A DNA stretch of 64,000 nt from Streptomyces broussonetiae (GTDB taxonomy: Bacteria; Actinomycetota; Actinomycetes; Streptomycetales; Streptomycetaceae): NCBI RefSeq assembly GCF_009796285.1, contig NZ_CP047020.1, positions 3,658,001-3,722,000 of the forward strand. The letters run 5' to 3'. A model generated the notes under the pieces. The model was not told where the DNA came from and ran no database searches. It saw only the letters and a program-made list of their open reading frames with translations. Position numbers and translations under genes: made by a program. Positions 8,762-17,419 of this stretch are shown in pieces. Every line of letters begins with the position of its first letter. Position 1 is the stretch's first letter.

Positions 8762-10027
8762 ATGAAACTCACCGTGGTCGGCGGCGGCTCGACCTACACC
8801 CCCGAACTCATCGACGGCTTCGCGCGCCTGAGGGACACCCTGCCCGTCGAGGAGCTGGTGCTCGTGGACCCGGCCGCCGAACGCCTGGAGCTGGTGGGCG
8901 GGCTCGCCCGCCGGATCTTCGCCGCACAGGGCCACGGCGGCCGGATCGTCACCACCGACGACCTGGACGCGGGCGTCGACGGCGCCGACGCCGTGCTGCT
9001 CCAGCTGCGCGTCGGCGGCCAGGCGGCCCGCGAGCAGGACGAGACCTGGCCGCTGGAGTGCGGCTGCGTCGGTCAGGAGACGACGGGCGCGGGCGGGCTG
9101 GCGAAGGCCCTGCGCACGGTTCCCGTGGTGCTGGACATCGCCGAGCGGGTGCGCCGCGCCAACCCGCGCGCGTGGATCATCGACTTCACCAACCCGGTCG
9201 GCATCGTCACCCGCGCCCTGCTGCAGGCCGGGCACCGGGCGGCCGGGCTGTGCAACGTGGCGATCGGCTTCCAGCGCAAGTTCGCGAACCTGCTCGGCGT
9301 GGCCCCCGCCGACGTCCACCTCGGCCACGTGGGCCTCAACCACCTCACCTGGGAGACCGGGGTACGGCTCGGCGGCCCGCAGGGCGAGAACGTGCTGCCC
9401 GAGCTGCTGGCCGAGCACGGCGACGCGATCGCCGACGACGTCCGCCTGCCCCGCCCCCTGCTGGACCGGCTGGGCGTGGTCCCCTCCTACTACCTGCGCT
9501 ACTACTACGCGCACGACGAGGTCGTCGCGGAGCTGCGCACCAAGCCCTCCCGGGCGTCCGAAGTCGCCGCCATGGAACGGGAGTTGCTCACGATGTACGG
9601 CGACCCGGCGCTGCACGGGAAGCCGGCGCTGCTCGCCAGGCGGGGCGGCGCCTTCTACTCGGAGGCGGCCGTGGACCTGGCGGCGGCCCTGCTGGGCGGC
9701 GGGGGCAGCCCGTACCAGGTGGTGAACGCGCTCAACGGGGGCACGCTGCCCTTCCTGCCCGACGACGCGGTGATCGAGGTCCAGGCCGCGGTCGGACCGA
9801 GCGGCCCGGCCCCGCTGCCGGTGCCGGAGCTGGACCCGCTCTTCGCCGGTCTGGTCGCGAACGTGACCGCGTACGAGGAACTGGCCCTGGAGGCGGCGCT
9901 GCGCGGCGGTCGCGACCGGGTCTTCCGCGCCCTGCTGGCCCACCCCCTGATCGGCCAGTACGCGTACGCCGAGACCCTCACCGACCAGCTGATCGCACAC
10001 AACCGGGAGCACCTCGCGTGGGCCTGA
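8762..10027 (+). CDS. csnH: GH4 family 6-phospho-glycosidase, CsnH type
   Basis: A 421-residue cytoplasmic enzyme of glycoside hydrolase family 4, which cleaves phosphorylated disaccharides by an NAD- and divalent-metal-dependent oxidation-elimination mechanism. Visible signatures are GGGSTYTPELIDGF (nucleotide binding), DFTNPVGIVTRALL, CNVAIGFQRKFANLL (metal-site cysteine) and HVGLNHLTW. In this locus it should split the phosphorylated glucosamine oligomer made by the kinase or transport step. The family also contains plain 6-phospho-beta-glucosidases, so the exact substrate is inferred from context. Confidence 0.8.
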   Translation: MKLTVVGGGSTYTPELIDGFARLRDTLPVEELVLVDPAAERLELVGGLARRIFAAQGHGGRIVTTDDLDAGVDGADAVLLQLRVGGQAAREQDETWPLECGCVGQETTGAGGLAKALRTVPVVLDIAERVRRANPRAWIIDFTNPVGIVTRALLQAGHRAAGLCNVAIGFQRKFANLLGVAPADVHLGHVGLNHLTWETGVRLGGPQGENVLPELLAEHGDAIADDVRLPRPLLDRLGVVPSYYLRYYYAHDEVVAELRTKPSRASEVAAMERELLTMYGDPALHGKPALLARRGGAFYSEAAVDLAAALLGGGGSPYQVVNALNGGTLPFLPDDAVIEVQAAVGPSGPAPLPVPELDPLFAGLVANVTAYEELALEAALRGGRDRVFRALLAHPLIGQYAYAETLTDQLIAHNREHLAWA

Positions 10028-10989
10028 CCTCGACCCTGCTCGCCATCGACGCGGGCAACAGCAAGACCGACGTGGCCGTGGTCACCGCCGCCGGGGAGGT
10101 CCTGGCCACGGCCCGCGGCGGCGGCTTCCGGCCGCCCGTGGTGGGGGTACCGGCGGCGCTGGACGCGCTGGCCGAGCCGGTCGCGCGGGCCTTCGCGGAC
10201 GCGGGTGTGGCCTCGGTCTCGCATGTCTCGGCCTGCCTGGCCAACGCCGACCTGCCGGTGGAGGAGGAGCAGTTGGCGGCCGCGCTGCACGCGCGCGCGT
10301 GGGGCGCGTCGGTGGAGGTGCGCAACGACACGTTCGCGATCCTGCGGGCGGGCGTGGCCGAGCCCCGGGGCGTGGCCGTGGTGTGCGGCGCGGGCATCAA
10401 CTGCGTCGGTATGCGCCCAGACGGCCGTACCGCCCGCTTCCCGGCGATCGGCCGGATCTCCGGTGACTGGGGCGGGGGTTGGGCCCTGGCCGAGGAGGCC
10501 CTGTGGCACGCGGCCCGCGCGGAGGACGGCCGGGGCGGGCCGACGGCCCTGACCCGCACCCTGCCCGGTCACTTCGGGCTGCCGACGATGTACGCGCTGA
10601 TCGAGGCGCTGCACCTGGAGCACGTCGACCACGACCGCCGGCACGAGCTGACCCCGGTGCTGTTCGCGACGGCCGACGGGGGCGATGCGGTGGCCCGCGC
10701 GATCGTCACCCGGCTCGCCGAGGAGGTGACGGTGATGGCCACGGTGGCGCTGACCCGCCTGGACCTCCTCGGCGAACAGACACCCGTCCTGCTCGGCGGC
10801 GGCGTCCTGACGGCCGGTCACGCCCTGCTGGACGACGCCGTACGCGACCTGCTGGCCGCCCGCGCCCCCAAGGCCGAGGTCCGCGTGGTCACCGCGAGCC
10901 CGGTCCTGGGCGCGGCCCTGCTGGGGCTGGACCGGCTGCAGGCGGGGTCCCGGGCGCAGCAGCGGGCGCGGGAGCACTGGGAGCGGTGA
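10018..10989 (+). CDS. csnK: BadF/BadG-type sugar kinase, CsnK type
   Basis: A 323-residue kinase of the ASKHA fold. Phosphate 1 is LLAIDAGNSKTDVAVV at the N-terminus; GVAVVCGAGINCVGM and ISGDWGGGWALAEEA follow, as in N-acetylglucosamine kinase relatives. The GTG at 10018 is chosen because it overlaps the csnH end by 10 nt and places the phosphate motif at residue 7. It would phosphorylate glucosamine or a glucosamine oligomer in the cytoplasm. It is the last gene of the csn set. Confidence 0.78.
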   Translation: MGLTSTLLAIDAGNSKTDVAVVTAAGEVLATARGGGFRPPVVGVPAALDALAEPVARAFADAGVASVSHVSACLANADLPVEEEQLAAALHARAWGASVEVRNDTFAILRAGVAEPRGVAVVCGAGINCVGMRPDGRTARFPAIGRISGDWGGGWALAEEALWHAARAEDGRGGPTALTRTLPGHFGLPTMYALIEALHLEHVDHDRRHELTPVLFATADGGDAVARAIVTRLAEEVTVMATVALTRLDLLGEQTPVLLGGGVLTAGHALLDDAVRDLLAARAPKAEVRVVTASPVLGAALLGLDRLQAGSRAQQRAREHWER

Positions 10990-11139
10990 CCGGCCGCCCC
11001 CGGCGGAACCGAACAACTGCACAGGGCGTATTCATGTGAGGCGCGCACTGCGATCCGATCAAGATCCAGTGAAGGCCGGTGCGGATGCCGGTGCGTGCCG
11101 CGATACTGGGCGGCGACGGATGACCCTGGGGGAGGTCGA

Positions 11140-12567
11140 GTGACACACCTGCCGAGAAGCAGCACGGCACCACCACCGGCGGGTCCCGGCATGCCCGGCA
11201 CCCCCGCCCGGTCCGCCCGCCCTGCCCCCGCCGGCTCCCCCGCCCCGCCCGCCCGGCGGACCGCGTTCGCCGAGGGGGTCGACCGGCTGCGGGCCGCGGC
11301 CACCACCGAGCCGGGCCGGCTCCGGATCATCGGGGCCGTCCTGGCGCTGCTGGTGGTGGCGTTCGGGGCGAGTGCCGCCTGGCAGGCCGACACCCGCTCG
11401 GCCGCCGCCGACGACGTGCTGCACCGCAGCCAGCCGCTCAGTTCGGGCGCGGCCGACATCTACCGCTCGCTGGCGGACGCCAACACCGCCGCCTCCAGCG
11501 GGTTCCTGGCCGGCGGTCAGGAGACGCCGCAGTCCCGGACGCGGTACGAGAACGACATCAGTACGGCCGCCGCCGGGCTGGTGACAGCCGCCGCGAACAC
11601 CGAGCCCGGCTCGGCCTCCGAGGCGACGATCGCCAAGCTGAACCGGCTGCTGCCCGAGTACAAGGGGCTCGTCGAGCGGGCCCGCACCTACAACCGGCAG
11701 GGCTATCCGGTCGGCGGCGCGTACCTGCGCTACGCCAACGAGAAGATGCAGCAGGAGATGCTCCCGGCCGCCGAGGATCTCTACACCACCGAGAACGGGC
11801 GGCTGGACGCCGACTACGCGGACGCCACGCCGTACCCCTGGATCGCCATCGGGCTCGGCGTGCTCGCGCTCGGCGCGCTCGGCTGGGCCCAGCGCCGCAC
11901 CTACCGGCGCACCCACCGCGTCCTCAACCACGGCCTGGTCGCCGCCTCCGCCGCCACCACGGTCGCCCTGCTGTGGCTGGTCGTCGGGCACGCGGTGGCC
12001 CGCACGGAGCTGACCGGCTCCTACGACAGCGGCATCCGCTCGCTGACCGTGCTGCACGACGCCCGGATCGCCTCCCTGAAGGCGCGCGGCAACGAGAACC
12101 TGAGCCTGGTGGCGCGCGGCGCCGAGACCGTCACCGTGGACGGACAGACCTACGACGCCTACTCCTACGACTTCGACAAGGACATGGCCACCCTCGGCAA
12201 GGGCCTGAGCCGGGCGGAGAAGCTCGCCGACGACCAGGGCGGCAGCGCCCCGGTGCAGGCGGCCGAGAGCAACATGGCGGTGTGGAAGCAGCGGCACGCC
12301 GCGGCCCGCACCGAGGACGAGAACGGCAACTACGACCAGGCGCTCGACAAGGTCATCGGCCCCAAGGACGCCACCGGCCAGTGCTTCGACGGCGTCGACA
12401 GCTCGCTCGCCCGGGCCATCGACCACGAGCAGGCGGAGTTCGGCCGGTCCGCCCGGGACGGCCGGGACGCGCTGACCGGGCTGCCGGCGGGCGCGGCCGT
12501 GCTCGCGGTGCTCGGCGCGGCCGGCGCGGTGGCCGGCATCGGGCGCAGACTCTCGGAGTACCGGTGA
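11140..12567 (+). CDS. GlnX-like four-helix membrane sensor protein
   Basis: A 475-residue membrane protein. The start is GTG 11140 behind GGGGGAGG. After a Pro/Ala-rich cytoplasmic N-terminus of about 60 residues there are four helices at roughly 62-82, 233-252, 264-288 and 444-468. They enclose two extracytoplasmic domains of about 150 residues, each helical and rich in Ala, Asn and Glu. This topology, followed by a GlnH-like binding protein and a PknG kinase, matches GlnX of Mycobacterium and Corynebacterium. There GlnX relays extracellular amino-acid binding by GlnH to PknG. The role here is inferred from gene order and topology. Its stop overlaps the GTG of the next gene by 3 nt. Confidence 0.78.
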   Translation: MTHLPRSSTAPPPAGPGMPGTPARSARPAPAGSPAPPARRTAFAEGVDRLRAAATTEPGRLRIIGAVLALLVVAFGASAAWQADTRSAAADDVLHRSQPLSSGAADIYRSLADANTAASSGFLAGGQETPQSRTRYENDISTAAAGLVTAAANTEPGSASEATIAKLNRLLPEYKGLVERARTYNRQGYPVGGAYLRYANEKMQQEMLPAAEDLYTTENGRLDADYADATPYPWIAIGLGVLALGALGWAQRRTYRRTHRVLNHGLVAASAATTVALLWLVVGHAVARTELTGSYDSGIRSLTVLHDARIASLKARGNENLSLVARGAETVTVDGQTYDAYSYDFDKDMATLGKGLSRAEKLADDQGGSAPVQAAESNMAVWKQRHAAARTEDENGNYDQALDKVIGPKDATGQCFDGVDSSLARAIDHEQAEFGRSARDGRDALTGLPAGAAVLAVLGAAGAVAGIGRRLSEYR

Positions 12568-13613
12568 CAGGGGGCAGGACGATGTACGCGAGCCGTGTAC
12601 GGGCCTCCCTGCGAGGCTGGGGCGGGGTCGGCGCGATGGCGGTGCTGTGCGCGCTGGCGCTGGCCTTCGTCCTGCTGCTGCCGTGCACCCAGCAGGTCGC
12701 ACAGCATGCGCGGCGCGCCGGGCAGGCCGTCGCCCACGGCGTGCAGGCCCGCGCCGACACCTGCAAGCCCTCCGAGGCGCAGGACCAGACGCTGTCACCG
12801 TCCGGCGCGGACGGCCCGACGGTCGACGCGATCAAGGCCCGTACGGGCGAGCGGCGCAAGCTGGTCGTGGGCGTCGACCAGAACAGCTACCGCTGGGGAT
12901 ACCGCAATCCGAACACCGAGGGCGCGGAGCTGGAGGGCTTCGACATCGACCTGGTGCACCGGATCGCGCAGGACGTCCTCGGCGACCCGGACGCGGTGCA
13001 GTTCAAGGCGATCCCGACCGACCAGCGCATCTCGGCGATCCAGGACGGGCGGGTGGACATGGTCGTACGGACCATGACGATCACCTGCGACCGGTTGTCC
13101 CAGGTCGCCTTCTCCGCCCCTTACTTCAAGACCGGTCAGCAGGTCCTGGCGCCCAAGTCGTCCTCGGTCACCGGCTACAACGCGTCCCTGGCGCACAAGA
13201 AGGTGTGCACGGCGGCCGGTTCGACGGCGTACACCAAGCTGTCCGACGACAGGAAGGCCGGCACCCTGCCCGCCTCGACCGACATCTCCACGACCGTCCC
13301 GAACCAGTTGGACTGCCTGGTCAGGCTGCAACTCGGCGAGGTGGACGCGGTGGTGACCGACGGCGCGCTGGCCGCCAGCCAGGCCGCGCAGGACCCGACG
13401 GTCGAGCTCAAGGGCGCGCCGTTCACCACCGAGTACTACGGCGTGGCGATGAAGAAGGACGCCGACGATCTGGTACGCCGGGTCAACCGCGTCCTGGTGG
13501 ACTACCGCGCAAGCGGCTGGCAACAGTCGTACGACACCTGGCTGTCGGCGACACTGGGAAAGGACTCGGCGGCCTCGAAGCCGCCCGCACCGCGGTATCT
13601 GCGCACCGGTTGA
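12564..13613 (+). CDS. GlnH-like amino-acid-binding protein of the PknG pathway
   Basis: A 349-residue exported solute-binding protein (family 3). The hydrophobic stretch AMAVLCALALAFVLLLPC is a signal or anchor segment; LLLPC is only a poor lipobox. The binding fold runs from KLVVGVDQNSYRWGY to about residue 330, with EGFDIDLVHRIA and RISAIQDGRVDMVVRTMT typical of Glu/Gln binding proteins. The GTG at 12564 overlaps the GlnX-like stop and has GGAG 5 nt upstream; ATG 12582 is an alternative. No permease or ATPase is encoded nearby, which argues for sensing rather than uptake, as for mycobacterial GlnH, which binds Asp, Glu and Asn. Confidence 0.82.
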   Translation: MTGGRTMYASRVRASLRGWGGVGAMAVLCALALAFVLLLPCTQQVAQHARRAGQAVAHGVQARADTCKPSEAQDQTLSPSGADGPTVDAIKARTGERRKLVVGVDQNSYRWGYRNPNTEGAELEGFDIDLVHRIAQDVLGDPDAVQFKAIPTDQRISAIQDGRVDMVVRTMTITCDRLSQVAFSAPYFKTGQQVLAPKSSSVTGYNASLAHKKVCTAAGSTAYTKLSDDRKAGTLPASTDISTTVPNQLDCLVRLQLGEVDAVVTDGALAASQAAQDPTVELKGAPFTTEYYGVAMKKDADDLVRRVNRVLVDYRASGWQQSYDTWLSATLGKDSAASKPPAPRYLRTG

Positions 13614-13658
13614 CCCCCCTACACGACCTTGGAACCCCACAGCAGCGAGAGGTGATCG

Positions 13659-14933
13659 ATGGGCGTCACGGACCCCGCCGGGCCGGTGATGGACCGGGAC
13701 GAGGTGGACCGTGCGCTGGCGCGGCTCGGCCAGGAGCACGAGGCGATCGAGACCTCGCTGCTGGCCCTGCAGGACCACGCGGGCCGCAGACTCCTCGAGG
13801 GTGCCGAGCTGACCGGTGTCACCGCAGAGCGCTGGCAGGCCACCGAGGACCGGATCACCCGGCTGTGGGCGTACTTCGACGCCTACACGGCCGCGCTGCG
13901 CGCCGCCCGCGAGATCCGCTCCCGGCGCCGCTGGTCCAGCCGTGAGGACCTGGTGGAGCTGACCGGGCTGCTGCGCGGCGAGGGCGTGACCGTGGCCGGG
14001 GAGAGCAGGCTGAGCGAGACCTTCTCGCTGGCCGCCCTCGTGGACCGGATGAACGAGCTGTACGCGACGAGCCTGGACCTGGTCGTCGCCGCCGACGCGG
14101 TCTGGTCGGCGCTGCCCGCCCGGATCGATTTACTCGCCGCCGAGCTGCAGCGCACCCGCAAGCTCGCGCACTCCGTCGGCGTACGCCCCGGCGAGCACCC
14201 GGCGGGCGACGACCTGGAGCGGATCACACGCACACTGACAAAGCTGCGCAAGGACGTCGTCTGCGACCCGCTCGCGTTCTGGGTACGGGCCGAGGGCAGT
14301 TCGGCGCCCGGCGGCGGCCGTCCGGACACCACGGTGTACGACCGTGAGGCGCGCGCCCTGGAGGACGTGCGCCGGGAGATCGACGCCGTACTGACGGTCC
14401 GGCAGGACGCGGAGGCGCGGCTGATCCGGTTGCGGGACGTACTCCTGCGTGCCGACCGCACCCTGGCCGAGGCCCGTACCGCGCGCGGCGAGGTGCTGGC
14501 GAAGATCGCCGCGACCGAGGTCCCGGTGGTCAGCGGGCCGCCGACCGTGCTCCAGGAGCAGCTGGCGGCGGCGGCCGAGTACCGCAGGCAGGCGCAGTGG
14601 CACCGGCTCTCCCCGCTGCTGGAGTCGCTGGAGGAGAAGGCCGAGGACGAACTGCTGCGCGCTCGCGACTCGTTGACCGCGGTCACCGCGCCGCTCGCGG
14701 TCCGCGCCGAGCTGCGCGGCCGGCTCGACGCCTACAAGGCGAAGGTGGCCCGGCACGGGCTCGCGGAGGACCCGTTCCTGACCGAGCGCTACGACGCGGC
14801 GCGGCGGATGCTGTGGAGCGCGCCCTGTGATCTGCGGGTGGCCGAACAGGCCGTACTGCGCTACCAGCGGCTGGCGGCCGATCTGATCGGCGGGCCGGGC
14901 GCACCCGAGGACCGTGAGGGGGACCAGTCATGA
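13659..14933 (+). CDS. Cytoplasmic coiled-coil protein of unknown function in the pknG locus
   Basis: I do not recognise a named domain in this 424-residue protein. It has no signal peptide or membrane segment and is almost entirely helical. Long Leu/Glu/Arg heptad-like stretches span residues about 20-110, 150-200 and 230-400, for example VRQDAEARLIRLRDVLLRADRTLAEAR. It starts at ATG 13659 with GAGAGG upstream and ends in an ATGA overlap with pknG, so it is made together with the kinase. A scaffold or adaptor between membrane sensor and kinase is a reasonable hypothesis but nothing in the sequence proves it. Confidence 0.72.
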   Translation: MGVTDPAGPVMDRDEVDRALARLGQEHEAIETSLLALQDHAGRRLLEGAELTGVTAERWQATEDRITRLWAYFDAYTAALRAAREIRSRRRWSSREDLVELTGLLRGEGVTVAGESRLSETFSLAALVDRMNELYATSLDLVVAADAVWSALPARIDLLAAELQRTRKLAHSVGVRPGEHPAGDDLERITRTLTKLRKDVVCDPLAFWVRAEGSSAPGGGRPDTTVYDREARALEDVRREIDAVLTVRQDAEARLIRLRDVLLRADRTLAEARTARGEVLAKIAATEVPVVSGPPTVLQEQLAAAAEYRRQAQWHRLSPLLESLEEKAEDELLRARDSLTAVTAPLAVRAELRGRLDAYKAKVARHGLAEDPFLTERYDAARRMLWSAPCDLRVAEQAVLRYQRLAADLIGGPGAPEDREGDQS

Positions 14934-17416
14934 GTCAGCCGGGGCAGACCTGTCAGCGGCCGGGCTGCACGGGGTCGTACGAGGACGTCGGCGGTGGCGA
15001 GCTGTACTGCGACACCTGCGGTCTCGCGCCGGTCGTGTCGGCCGGGGGTCCCCCCTCCGGGGGAGGCATGGTCGGCTCCCCGCCCACCGGGATCACCAAG
15101 GAGGCGCCGCACAGCGGCAGTTCGCGCAGCTCTCGCAGTTCCCGTACGTCGTCGCAGTCGTCGCGCTCGCGCCGCTCGGTGTCGGGGCGGCTGTCCCGGT
15201 CCTCGTCGGGCGGGTCCAGCGGGCGGTCGGTGTCGGTGCGCAGCTCCGGTTCGGGGTCGGGGGCGTCGGCGCGCGGGCGGCTGGGCGCCGGGCTGGTGAG
15301 CGTGCCTCAGGTGCCGCGGCCCGACCCGCGCGCGATGGTGCTCGAGAACCCGGAGGTGCCGGAGCGCAAGCGGTACTGCTCGCGCTCGGACTGCGGGGCG
15401 CCGGTCGGGCGCGCCCGGGGTGAGCAGCCGGGCCGCACGGAGGGTTTCTGCACCAAGTGCGGGCACCCGTACTCCTTCGTGCCCAAGCTGAAGTCCGGGG
15501 ACGTGGTGCACGGCCAGTACGAGGTCGCGGGCTGCCTTGCGCACGGCGGGCTGGGCTGGATCTACCTCGCCGTGGACCGGGCCGTCGCCGACCGCTGGGT
15601 GGTGCTCAAGGGCCTGCTGGACACCGGCGACCAGGACGCGATGGCGGCGGCGATCTCGGAGCGGCGCTTCCTCGCCGAGATCGAGCACGCCAACATCGTG
15701 CGGATCTACAACTTCGTCGAGCATCTCGACCAGCGCACCGGCTCCCTCGACGGCTACATCGTCATGGAGTACGTCGGCGGCAAGTCGCTCAAGGAGATCG
15801 CCAACGCACGGCGCGCGCCGGACGGCCGCCGCGATCCGCTGCCGGTGGAACAGGCGTGCGCGTACGGCATCGAGGCCCTCGAGGCCCTGGGCCACCTGCA
15901 CAGCCGCAACCTGCTGTACTGCGACTTCAAGGTCGACAACGCCATCCAGACCGAGGACCAGCTCAAGCTGATCGACATGGGCGCGGTGCGCCGCATGGAC
16001 GACGAGGAGTCGGCCATCTACGGCACGGTCGGCTACCAGGCGCCGGAGGTCGCCGAGGTCGGCCCGTCGGTGGCGAGCGACCTGTACACGGTGGGCCGGA
16101 CGCTCGCGGTGCTCACCTTCGACTTCCAGGGCTACACGAACCTCTACGCGGACTCCCTGCCCGATCCGGACACGATCGAGGTCTTCCGCCGCTACGAGTC
16201 CTTCTACCGGCTGCTCGTGCGGGCCACCGACCCCGACCCGGCCCGCCGCTTCGGCTCCGCGCAGGAGATGGCCGAGCAGCTGACCGGGGTGCTGCGCGAG
16301 GTCGTCTCGCTGCAGACCGGGCATGCGCGGCCGGCCCTGTCGACCCTGTTCGGGCCCGAAGTGCGGGTGGTGGACCGGGAGTTGTTCCCACGGCTGGACG
16401 GGGACGTCTCGCGGCTGGGGGCGCGGGAGGTGCGCAGGAGCACGGCACCTGCTCCGGCGCTGCCCCCCGCGGCCCTGGTCCAGGCCGTCGAGACTCCCGC
16501 CGCCGCGCTCGCCCTGCCGGTCCCGCTGGTCGACCCGAGCGACCCCAACGCCGGTTTCCTGGCGGGCCTGATGGCCTCGGCCCCGGCGGAGCTGATCGCC
16601 GTGCTGGAGGCGGCGCCCACGCAGACCGTGGAGTCCCGGCTGCGGCAGATCCGCGCCCGGCTGGAGAGCGGCGAGCGGCAGAGCGCGCTGATGAGCCTGG
16701 CCACGCTGGACGAGGAACGGCCGGACGACTGGCGGGTGGTGTGGTACCAGGGCCTGGCCGCGCTGGTCACCGGTGACTTCGAGGGTGCCGCGCTCGCCTT
16801 CGACGCGATCTACGACGCCTTCCCCGGCGAGGCCGCGCCCAAGCTGGCGCTCGGCCTGTGCGCGGAGGTGCTGGGCCAGCTGGACAACGCGGCCGAGTAC
16901 TACCACCTGGTGTGGGCGACCGACCCGAGCTTCGTCAGCGCCGCCTTCGGGCTGGCCCGGGTGCAGCTCGCGGCCGGGGACCGGCACGGCGCCGTGCGCA
17001 CCCTGGAGTCGGTCCCGGAGTCCTCCATCCACTTCACGGCCGCCCGGGTCGCCGCCGTACGGGCCCGGCTCAGACAACGTACGGCGGGCGCGGGCGACGT
17101 ACCGTTCCTGGACGACCTGAGCGCCGCCGCCGGGCAGGTCGAGGCGCTGGACGCGTACGGCCTGGATCCGGCGCGCCGTGAGCAGTTGGCGGCGGAAGTC
17201 CTCGGCGGTGCGCTGGACTGGATACTCTCCGGGGGCCAGGGCTCCCAGCCCGGCGCCGGCGGACGGGTGCTGCTGGGCAGCGGTCTGGACGAGCGGGGCC
17301 TCCGCTTCGGCCTGGAGCGCGCCTACCGCACGCTGGCCCGGCTGGCGCCCGGCGGCGAGGAGAGGATCGAACTGGTGGAACGGGCCAACCGTTACCGCCC
17401 CCGGACGTGGGTGTAG
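14930..17416 (+). CDS. pknG: PknG-type serine/threonine protein kinase with zinc motifs and TPR tail
   Basis: An 828-residue soluble kinase. Four cysteines (8, 13, 27, 30) form an N-terminal ribbon, followed by a Ser/Arg-rich linker (about 60-115). A rubredoxin-like pair follows (C150/C155 and C174/C177, the latter FCTKCGHPY), as in mycobacterial PknG. The kinase begins near residue 186: glycine loop AHGGLGWIYLA, lysine 227 in VVLKGL, catalytic YCDFKVDN with D332, and DMG with D349 in place of DFG (PknG also deviates here). The C-terminal 270 residues are TPR-like (WYQGLAALVTGDFEGAALAFDAIYD). In relatives PknG phosphorylates the FHA protein GarA/OdhI to tune 2-oxoglutarate dehydrogenase. The extra N-terminal ribbon and SR-rich linker are additions. 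Confidence 0.93.
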   Translation: MSQPGQTCQRPGCTGSYEDVGGGELYCDTCGLAPVVSAGGPPSGGGMVGSPPTGITKEAPHSGSSRSSRSSRTSSQSSRSRRSVSGRLSRSSSGGSSGRSVSVRSSGSGSGASARGRLGAGLVSVPQVPRPDPRAMVLENPEVPERKRYCSRSDCGAPVGRARGEQPGRTEGFCTKCGHPYSFVPKLKSGDVVHGQYEVAGCLAHGGLGWIYLAVDRAVADRWVVLKGLLDTGDQDAMAAAISERRFLAEIEHANIVRIYNFVEHLDQRTGSLDGYIVMEYVGGKSLKEIANARRAPDGRRDPLPVEQACAYGIEALEALGHLHSRNLLYCDFKVDNAIQTEDQLKLIDMGAVRRMDDEESAIYGTVGYQAPEVAEVGPSVASDLYTVGRTLAVLTFDFQGYTNLYADSLPDPDTIEVFRRYESFYRLLVRATDPDPARRFGSAQEMAEQLTGVLREVVSLQTGHARPALSTLFGPEVRVVDRELFPRLDGDVSRLGAREVRRSTAPAPALPPAALVQAVETPAAALALPVPLVDPSDPNAGFLAGLMASAPAELIAVLEAAPTQTVESRLRQIRARLESGERQSALMSLATLDEERPDDWRVVWYQGLAALVTGDFEGAALAFDAIYDAFPGEAAPKLALGLCAEVLGQLDNAAEYYHLVWATDPSFVSAAFGLARVQLAAGDRHGAVRTLESVPESSIHFTAARVAAVRARLRQRTAGAGDVPFLDDLSAAAGQVEALDAYGLDPARREQLAAEVLGGALDWILSGGQGSQPGAGGRVLLGSGLDERGLRFGLERAYRTLARLAPGGEERIELVERANRYRPRTWV

Positions 17417-17419
17417 TTG

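Noticed and set aside
11140..13613. GlnX-like and GlnH-like genes as part of an amino-acid ABC importer
   Set aside because: No ATPase or ABC permease lies nearby; the four-helix topology is not that of an ABC permease and the neighbouring kinase supports a sensing role.
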